NCBI GenBank assembly: GCA_002068715.1
Contig: MWAR01000597.1
Coordinates: 1-12,223 of the forward strand
DNA: 12,223 nt
From: a bacterium ADurb.Bin374
GTDB taxonomy: Bacteria; Riflebacteria; Ozemobacteria; Ozemobacterales; Ozemobacteraceae
Direction of reading: 5' to 3'
The notes beneath the pieces were generated by a model. It did no database searches and was not told the origin of the DNA. It saw only the letters and a list, made by a program, of their open reading frames with translations. Numbering within the stretch: position 1 is the stretch's first letter; every line of letters begins with the position of its first letter. Below are positions 6,433 to 12,223 of the stretch, piece after piece. A program made the position numbers and the translations under genes.

Positions 6433-6460
6433 GTATTCTCTCCGATATATAATCCCGGCG

Positions 6461-7429
6461 TCATCGCGGCGGGAACGTGTTGTAGAACGACTTGTAGGAA
6501 CCGCGCTTGTAGACGCTCCAGGGCTGCCAGTTCGTGCAGTTGTTGCTCATCTTGATCATGACGCGGATGTTGGTCTCCGGGTCGAACAGGTCTTCGTTCG
6601 AAGACAGGTTGTACTGTTTCAGTCGTGCGGGGCCGAGATTGCCGAGCATGTTGATCTGGAATAGGCCGTAGGATTTGTCGCCGGTGTTGGCATTGCCGTT
6701 GAAGGCTCTTGGATTGCCTCCCGACTCGGCCATGCCGATCGACCACGCCATCCTGAGGTTTTCGCCGGACAACCCGGCGCGTTCCAGCCAGGCCAGGAGG
6801 GCTTTTCCACCCTTCGCCCCGGCGGCCGGGGCGGCGACGTTCGGATTGGCGACGAACGAGCTTGCGTTGGAAGGCGTGGATGAAGACGACGACGTGGAGC
6901 GCGAACCGGAAGAAGAGAGGTTCCCGCTGATGCCGGGAATCGTCAGTTCCCAGCCGGGGTAGATCAGGTTCGGATTCTTGGCGAGACTCGGATACTTTTC
7001 CTTGTTCGCTTCGACGAGGTCCCAGTAACGGGCACCGTTGCCGAGATAGCGCGAGGCGATCTTCCAGAGGCTGTCTCCGGAAACGACGGTATATTTCCCG
7101 CCGCCGGATGCAGCCGCCTGCGCCGTGGAGCCGCTTTCAGGCGCCGTGGAAGGAGTGCTGCCCGGCGTCGTGGTCCCCGCGGTTTTCTCGAGCTGGTCGA
7201 TCATCTTCGTCAGCTGGTCGAGCAGGGAGGTCAGATCGTTGACCGCCTTCGTCAGCTCATTCAGACGGGCCGCATCGCTTGCGGAAAACGCGTCGTCGGT
7301 CACCGTGACGGAAGTGCCGCCGAACGGCGACGCCGCCCCCTCGGCGGAGCAGGCCGGAGCCGCGAAAGTCCAGGCTCCAACGACCAACAGCAGGAGGATG
7401 TTCCTGATCGCCACATGCGTCTGTTTCAT
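6461..7429 (-). CDS. Exported LysM-domain lytic transglycosylase (lysozyme-like fold)
   Basis: A 322-residue protein that probably cleaves peptidoglycan glycan strands outside the cytoplasm. Order of parts: signal peptide 1-29 (cleavage near CSA-EG); a short heptad-rich coiled coil 54-82 with regularly spaced Leu/Ile; a Thr/Ser/Pro/Ala linker; one LysM peptidoglycan-binding domain 113-164 (YTVVSGDSLWKIASRYLG opening); a Ser-rich linker 170-195; and a lysozyme-like domain from about 205 to the end. Glu235 in MAESGGNP is the likely catalytic acid, and SYGLFQINM (253-261) is the typical second motif. GAGGG lies 8 bases before the ATG at 7429. It is the first gene of a two-gene minus-strand operon with the DUF3298 protein. 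No C-terminal damage is visible. True lytic transglycosylase versus muramidase activity cannot be decided from sequence. Confidence 0.9.
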   Translation of the reverse strand: MKQTHVAIRNILLLLVVGAWTFAAPACSAEGAASPFGGTSVTVTDDAFSASDAARLNELTKAVNDLTSLLDQLTKMIDQLEKTAGTTTPGSTPSTAPESGSTAQAAASGGGKYTVVSGDSLWKIASRYLGNGARYWDLVEANKEKYPSLAKNPNLIYPGWELTIPGISGNLSSSGSRSTSSSSSTPSNASSFVANPNVAAPAAGAKGGKALLAWLERAGLSGENLRMAWSIGMAESGGNPRAFNGNANTGDKSYGLFQINMLGNLGPARLKQYNLSSNEDLFDPETNIRVMIKMSNNCTNWQPWSVYKRGSYKSFYNTFPPR

Positions 7430-7882
7430 CTGCCATTCCCTCTGGTTCGATAGGGTTCGAAGGACGACGGCGCATTATCACCGTATGTACAGGATACAGG
7501 AAACGGGGGAAAAAGTTTTGCCATTTTGTCAGAAAAGAGCACGAACCGAGTTCGATGCTCGGTCGCACCTGCATCGATGACCCCGAGCGGGATGCGTGCC
7601 GCCGTCATTCCTCTCGGCATTCGCGGCATTGCCGGACCTGCCCCCGCCGTGGTAGAGTCGAAATCGGATCGCGTGATACCACCCCGCAGATGAAATCGTG
7701 GGTGGGCCTAGAGAGGATGTCTTCCGGCAAGACTACCCGGATAATCATATATCACATAGACTATCATATATGACCACGGAAACCGTCGGGCCCGTGTGAG
7801 AGATCGGGAACACCCGCCGATATACGATGCGGCGGCGCCCTGGAATGCATCGCATACACGGCGATGTGATGGAGGAGAGCCA
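7430..7882. other. Divergent intergenic regulatory region between the LysM gene and glgP
   Basis: These 453 bases contain no convincing gene; the open frames across them have unnatural composition. On the minus strand, GATAAT (7479-7474) is a weak -10 candidate for the LysM operon, about 45 bases before its start. Toward glgP there is an AT-rich island at 7740-7773 with a duplicated motif, then about 110 bases of GC-rich leader. CATCGC (7848-7853) and GCGATG (7861-7866) can form a hairpin just before the glgP ribosome site GGAGGAG (7871-7877). Confidence 0.5.
7744..7773. promoter_or_regulatory. Duplicated AT-rich motif ATCATATAT upstream of glgP
   Basis: ATCATATAT occurs exactly at 7744-7752 and 7763-7771, 19 bases apart. 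The second copy contains the perfect palindrome TCATATATGA (7764-7773), and the first differs from it by one base. A 19-base offset is close to two helical turns, as expected for two dimer sites on one DNA face. It could equally be promoter DNA (GATAAT at 7740-7745, TATCAT at 7762-7767). Confidence 0.4.
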
Positions 7883-9507
7883 ATGGCAGGAAAAAAAGCC
7901 CCGTCCACCGAAAAGGCGAGAATGCCGCGTCCGGCTGAAGCCCGGCATGAACAGCCGGTCGACGAGCACGAGAAGCTCTGGAAGCTGATGGAGGACACGT
8001 ATCTCGAAAGCGATGTCCATTCGCTCCAGAAATCCTTCGCCGACCATCTGGAGTATTCGCAGGCCAAGAACAGGTATATCGCCACCAAGCACGATCTCTA
8101 CCAGTGCATGGCGTATTCGATCCGCGACCGGCTGATGGAACGCTGGAACGACACGATGAACACGTATTACGAGGAGAACGTGAAGCGCGTCTACTACCTG
8201 TCGCTGGAATACCTGATGGGACGCACGCTCGGCAACAGCCTCGTGAACCTCGGCATCGTGGGCGAAGCCGGGAAAGCCCTGTCTGAACTGGGCTACAGCC
8301 TCGAAGAACTGCGCGAACTCGAGCCGGACGCCGGTCTCGGCAACGGCGGTCTGGGGCGGCTCGCGGCCTGTTTTCTCGACTCGATGGCCTCGCTGAGCCT
8401 GCCGGCAGAAGGGTACGGCATCAGATACGAGTACGGCATCTTCGAACAGAAGTTCGAGAACGGCTTCCAGGTCGAGAAGCCCGACCACTGGCTGAGATAC
8501 GGCAACCCTTGGGAAATCGTCAGGCCCGAATTCAGCTACCAGGTGGGCTTCGGCGGATACGTCGAGAGAAAGACCGACGAGCGCGGCCGGCTCACGTGCC
8601 GGTGGGTGCCTGAAGACAAGGTCGTCGCCGTCGCCTACGACACGCCGATTCCGGGGTATCTCAACCGCACGGTGAACACCATGCGCCTGTGGTCGGCTCG
8701 AACACCCGGCGAGTTCTCGCTCAGGCACTTCAACGAGGGTGATTACATGAGCGCCGTCCAGGAGAAGATTCTCGACGAGAACATCTCGAAGGTGCTCTAC
8801 CCCGCCGACGAGCGCCAGGCCGGCAAGGAACTGCGACTCAAGCAGGAGTATTTCTTCGTCTCCGCCACGCTCAAGGACATCATCCGCCGCTTCAGGATCA
8901 AGAACACCAACCTGCGCCTCCTTCCGACGAAGGTCGCCATCCAGCTCAACGACACGCATCCCGCGCTCGGCATCCCAGAACTCATGCGCCTGCTCGTCGA
9001 CGAGAACGATTTCACCTGGGAAGAAGCGTTCAAAGTCTGTATCGATACCTTCGGCTATACAAACCACACGATCCTGCCCGAAGCCCTCGAACGGTGGCCC
9101 GTCCAGATGTTCGAGAAGCTCCTGCCGCGCCACCTCGAGATCATCTACGAGATCAACCGACGGTTCCTCGATGAGGTGGCGGCGAAGTTCCCGAACGAGC
9201 CGGAACTGGCCGCGAAACTCTCGATCATCGAAGAGGGTGCCGTCAAGTCCGTCCGGATGGCCCACCTGGCCATCGTCGGGAGCCACTCGGTGAACGGCGT
9301 GGCCCAGCTGCACAGCGACATTCTCAAGGCGAAGACATTCAACGACTTTCACCGGCTCTGGCCGGAGCGGTTCAACAACAAGACCAACGGCGTCACCCAG
9401 CGCCGCTGGCTCAAACTCTGCAATCCGCGCCTAGCCGACCTGATCGGGAGCCGGATCGGCGGGAAGTTCATGACCGACCTGTTCGAGATTCGCATGATCC
9501 GGACAAC

Positions 9508-9511
<4 letters not shown>
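7883..9511 (+). CDS. glgP: Glycogen phosphorylase, N-terminal part (frame-split)
   Basis: The N-terminal about 540 residues of a GT35 glycogen/maltodextrin phosphorylase, which releases glucose 1-phosphate from alpha-1,4-glucan in the cytosol. The ATG at 7883 has GGAGGAG 5 bases upstream. Residues 1-26 are a polar extension; the family core starts near 40. Recognisable blocks: [11 protein letters not shown] (104-114), [16 protein letters not shown] (149-164), [17 protein letters not shown] with the active-site histidine region, [14 protein letters not shown], and [13 protein letters not shown]. The frame is good to about base 9495 (TDLFEIR). It then reads a few non-homologous residues to a TGA at 9509-9511. 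The rest of the enzyme, including the pyridoxal phosphate lysine, continues one phase back in the next entry, which begins at an overlapping ATGA. Alone this part cannot be catalytic. An intact protein would have about 850 residues, the normal family length. Confidence 0.93.
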
Positions 9512-10458
<947 letters not shown>

Positions 10459-10468
10459 GCCCGGACCG

Positions 10469-10529
10469 AAAAGCCTGATCGCTCGTCATGAGCCTGCCAG
10501 AGGGATTGCCCCCTTTCGGCAGGCTTTTT
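10469..10529. terminator. Terminator after glgP with two alternative left arms
   Basis: AGCCTGCC (10491-10498) pairs with GGCAGGCT (10518-10525) and is followed by T's to 10529, a standard intrinsic terminator for glgP. A second left arm, AAAAGCCTG (10469-10477), can pair with CAGGCTTTT (10520-10528). That alternative 9-bp stem is symmetric and would also terminate transcription arriving from the right on the minus strand. Confidence 0.7.
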
Positions 10530-10567
10530 GCCTCTGAATAGACCGAAATCAGCTGCGCCTTTTCGAT

Positions 10568-10765
10568 TCAGGTGCTTTCGCCGTCGATGACGATATGGGC
10601 GGTGATCCAGACCGTGGACATGACGGCGAACACTTCGGGGACGGCGATTTCGAGCGAAAGGTCCATCTTGTTCTTGAGCGCCATCAGGACGGCCGTGGAG
10701 TGCTCGGCGTCGTTTACGACCGCCTCCTGCCACGAACCTTTTCCCCTATCGGAAGAACGCTGGTA
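10568..10765 (-). pseudogene. Possible small gene or gene remnant, minus strand
   Basis: A 65-codon stretch open between a TAA at 10768-10766 and a TGA at 10570-10568 reads like protein: WQEAVVNDAEHSTAVLMALK, then an amphipathic and hydrophobic block ending AHIVIDGEST. Third positions are GC-rich as in the real genes here, although the overlapping plus frame shares those positions, so this is not decisive. There is no ATG, GTG or TTG at the 5' end. The first ATG would leave 38 residues and has no ribosome site. Just upstream another frame (ATG at 10797) gives 20 plausible residues before derailing, so this may be a third frameshifted gene or a truncated remnant. The terminator at 10469-10529 can act in this direction, which fits a converging transcript. 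I do not recognise a family. Confidence 0.35.
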
Positions 10766-10769
10766 TTAT
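10761..10769 (+). promoter_or_regulatory. Extended -10 promoter for the M16 peptidase gene
   Basis: TGGTATTAT is an extended -10 with one mismatch to TGnTATAAT. No clear -35 is seen. The start of transcription would be near 10776, about 47 bases before the ATG at 10823. The sequence context CTGGTATtAT is almost the same as in the promoter at 3617-3625. Confidence 0.45.
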
Positions 10770-10822
10770 CTGGGAATGATCGTTCATGTTTTCTCATCGC
10801 TGGTTCAGGAGGCCCCCGTCAG

Positions 10823-12223
10823 ATGACTCGTTCCAGGAAAGCCATGATCCCATTTCTCGTTGTGTTCACACTGGTCGGTTCGGTTGCCCTGTGGGCGCAG
10901 AATCTTGCCGAATTCGAAAAGCGGGTGGCCAGTTTCACCCTTGCGAACGGGATGAAGTTCATCGTCGTCGAACGGCATGACGCGCCGGTCGTCTCGATGA
11001 TGACCTTCGCCGATGTCGGATCGGTCAACGAAACCAAGGGCATCACCGGCATCGCCCACATCTTCGAGCACATGGCGTTCAAGGGGACGAACACCATCGG
11101 TACGAAGGATCTCGCGAAAGAGCTCGAGTGCATGAAGAAGGAAGATCAGGCGTTCGCGAGGCTTCGCGCGGAAGAGATCAAGGGAACCCGCGCCGATCCG
11201 AAGGTCATCGATGCGCTTCGGAAGGAATACGACGAGGCGAAGACGGCCGCGAAGCAGTTCGTCGTGAACAACGAGTTCGCCGAGGCGATCGAGAAGGCCG
11301 GCGGCGTCGGCCTGAATGCGTTCACGAGTTACGATTTCACCGGATATACATCGAGCTTCCCGTCGAACAAACTCGAGATGTGGTTTTCGATGGAGTCGGA
11401 CCGGTTCCTCAACCCCTGCCTTCGCGAATTCTACACGGAAAAGGACGTCATCATGGAAGAACGCCGGATGAGCGTCGACAACAGGCCGGTCGGGAAGCTG
11501 TTCGAGGAGTTCGGCCACCTCGCATTCCTCGCGCATCCCTACGGCGAGCCGATCATCGGCCACATGTCCGACCTGAAGGCGATCAGCCGGGAAAAGGCGG
11601 AGCAGTTCTTCAGAAAGCATTACACGGCGTCGAACCTGACCGCGGTCATCGTCGGCGACGTCGATCCGGCGCAGTGCAGGGCGTGGGCCGAAACGTATTT
11701 CGGGCGTCTGCCGCTCCAGCCGAAACCCGACCCCGTGGTCACGGAAGAGCCTCCGCAGAGGGGCGAACGGCGGGTCACGCTCGAGCTCCAGAGCCAGCCG
11801 TATCTCGTGATCGGCTACCATGTGCCTGACTTCAACGACGTAGCCACCGTGAAGTTCGACGTGCTCAACGACATCGTTTCCGGCGGCCGCTCCTCGCGGC
11901 TCTACCGGAAGCTCGTGAAGGAGAAGAAAATCGCCATCAGCGTCGGGACCTGGAGCGGCTATCCCGGCAGCAAATATCCGAATCTCTACTCCTTCTACGC
12001 TCTGCCTGCGCAAGGCCATACGGCCGAAGAGTGCGAAGTCGCCATCATCGAGGAGATCGAGAAGCTCAGGAACGAGCCGGTCACGCCGGAAGAGCTCGAG
12101 AAGGCGAAGATCCGAACGCGATCTGAACTGGTTAATAGCCTCGCCACGAACGAACAGATTGCATATAATATCGCATACTATGAAATGCTCGCTGGGGACT
12201 GGCGGGAGATGTTTCGCCGCGGC
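10823..12223 (+). CDS. Exported M16 (insulinase-family) zinc metallopeptidase, 3' end outside the window
   Basis: An open frame of 467 codons that runs off the right edge. The ATG at 10823 has AGGAGG 10 bases upstream; an ATG at 10844 is a weaker alternative. Residues 1-24 form a signal peptide (IPFLVVFTLVGSVALWAQ core), so the enzyme is probably periplasmic. The M16 inverted zinc motif HXXEH is HIFEH (His79, Glu82, His83), and Glu213 in VIMEERR is the expected third zinc ligand. The spacing between them is longer than the usual 76 residues because of a charged, probably helical insert at about 105-155, seen in a subset of bacterial M16 proteins. GGVGLNAFTSYDFTGY follows. The C-terminal M16 domain starts near 290, with SGGRSSRLYRKL. 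It likely degrades or processes peptides. There is no stop in the window, and nothing suggests damage. Confidence 0.92.
   Translation, partial: MTRSRKAMIPFLVVFTLVGSVALWAQNLAEFEKRVASFTLANGMKFIVVERHDAPVVSMMTFADVGSVNETKGITGIAHIFEHMAFKGTNTIGTKDLAKELECMKKEDQAFARLRAEEIKGTRADPKVIDALRKEYDEAKTAAKQFVVNNEFAEAIEKAGGVGLNAFTSYDFTGYTSSFPSNKLEMWFSMESDRFLNPCLREFYTEKDVIMEERRMSVDNRPVGKLFEEFGHLAFLAHPYGEPIIGHMSDLKAISREKAEQFFRKHYTASNLTAVIVGDVDPAQCRAWAETYFGRLPLQPKPDPVVTEEPPQRGERRVTLELQSQPYLVIGYHVPDFNDVATVKFDVLNDIVSGGRSSRLYRKLVKEKKIAISVGTWSGYPGSKYPNLYSFYALPAQGHTAEECEVAIIEEIEKLRNEPVTPEELEKAKIRTRSELVNSLATNEQIAYNIAYYEMLAGDWREMFRRG

Noticed and set aside
5551..6555. 334-codon plus-strand frame opposite the DUF3298 gene
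   Set aside because: It is the antisense of a well-recognised family gene and has no family match; high GC at third positions keeps the opposite frame open.
7745..9352. 535-codon minus-strand frame opposite glgP
   Set aside because: The plus strand is unmistakably glycogen phosphorylase. The minus frame is a mirror effect of GC-rich codons.
10805..12019. 404-codon minus-strand frame opposite the M16 gene
   Set aside because: The plus strand carries the zinc motif and signal peptide of an M16 peptidase, and the minus frame has no recognisable protein.

Overview
The window is about 12.2 kb of moderately GC-rich bacterial chromosome. Protein-coding frames favour G/C at the third codon position, and short AT-rich islands mark the promoters. 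Several products carry export signals, and there is a LysM lytic transglycosylase, which points to a walled and probably Gram-negative cell. HydG with a TM1266-family protein is specific to [FeFe]-hydrogenase biology, so the organism is very probably an anaerobe or facultative fermenter. I cannot place it taxonomically. An uncultivated anaerobic lineage of the Riflebacteria/Ozemobacteria kind would fit, but that is a guess. Two unrelated housekeeping-type genes are each broken by one frame change, which suggests a draft or metagenome assembly, or real decay.

Layout. Bases 1-1552 (+): a lineage-specific exported or membrane-anchored protein, followed 6 bases later by a ubiquitin-like/Mut7-C RNase-fold protein that stops before the usual zinc ribbon. 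Bases 1553-1810: a 20-bp perfect palindrome, a clear sigma70-type promoter and a leader of about 130 nt. Bases 1811-3487 (+): a tight TM1266-hydG operon for [FeFe]-hydrogenase H-cluster maturation and its putative regulator. Bases 3620-5390 (+): an extended -10 promoter and an exported M49 (dipeptidyl-peptidase III-like) metallopeptidase split by a frameshift near 4690. Bases 5391-5607: a repeat-like hairpin and a bidirectional terminator. Bases 5608-7429 (-): a two-gene operon of LysM/transglycosylase followed by a DUF3298 protein. Bases 7430-7882: a divergent regulatory region with a duplicated AT-rich motif. Bases 7883-10458 (+): glycogen phosphorylase in two frames that overlap by ATGA. 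Bases 10459-10822: a terminator, a probable minus-strand gene remnant and an extended -10 promoter. Bases 10823-12223 (+): an exported M16 metallopeptidase that runs off the end.

How it fits together. HydG supplies the CO and cyanide ligands of the hydrogenase H-cluster, so the cell probably disposes of fermentation electrons as H2. Glycogen phosphorylase mobilises stored glucan, a plausible source for that fermentation. The M49, M16, DUF3298 and LysM/transglycosylase products all look exported and would act in the envelope. The transcription units appear independent. I see no CRISPR array, phage, transposase, tRNA or rRNA, and no convincing new multi-gene system. The most notable points are the zinc-ribbon-less Ub-Mut7-C protein, the two frame-split enzymes, the pentapeptide-type M49 zinc site, and the regulatory DNA at 1591-1810 and 7744-7773.
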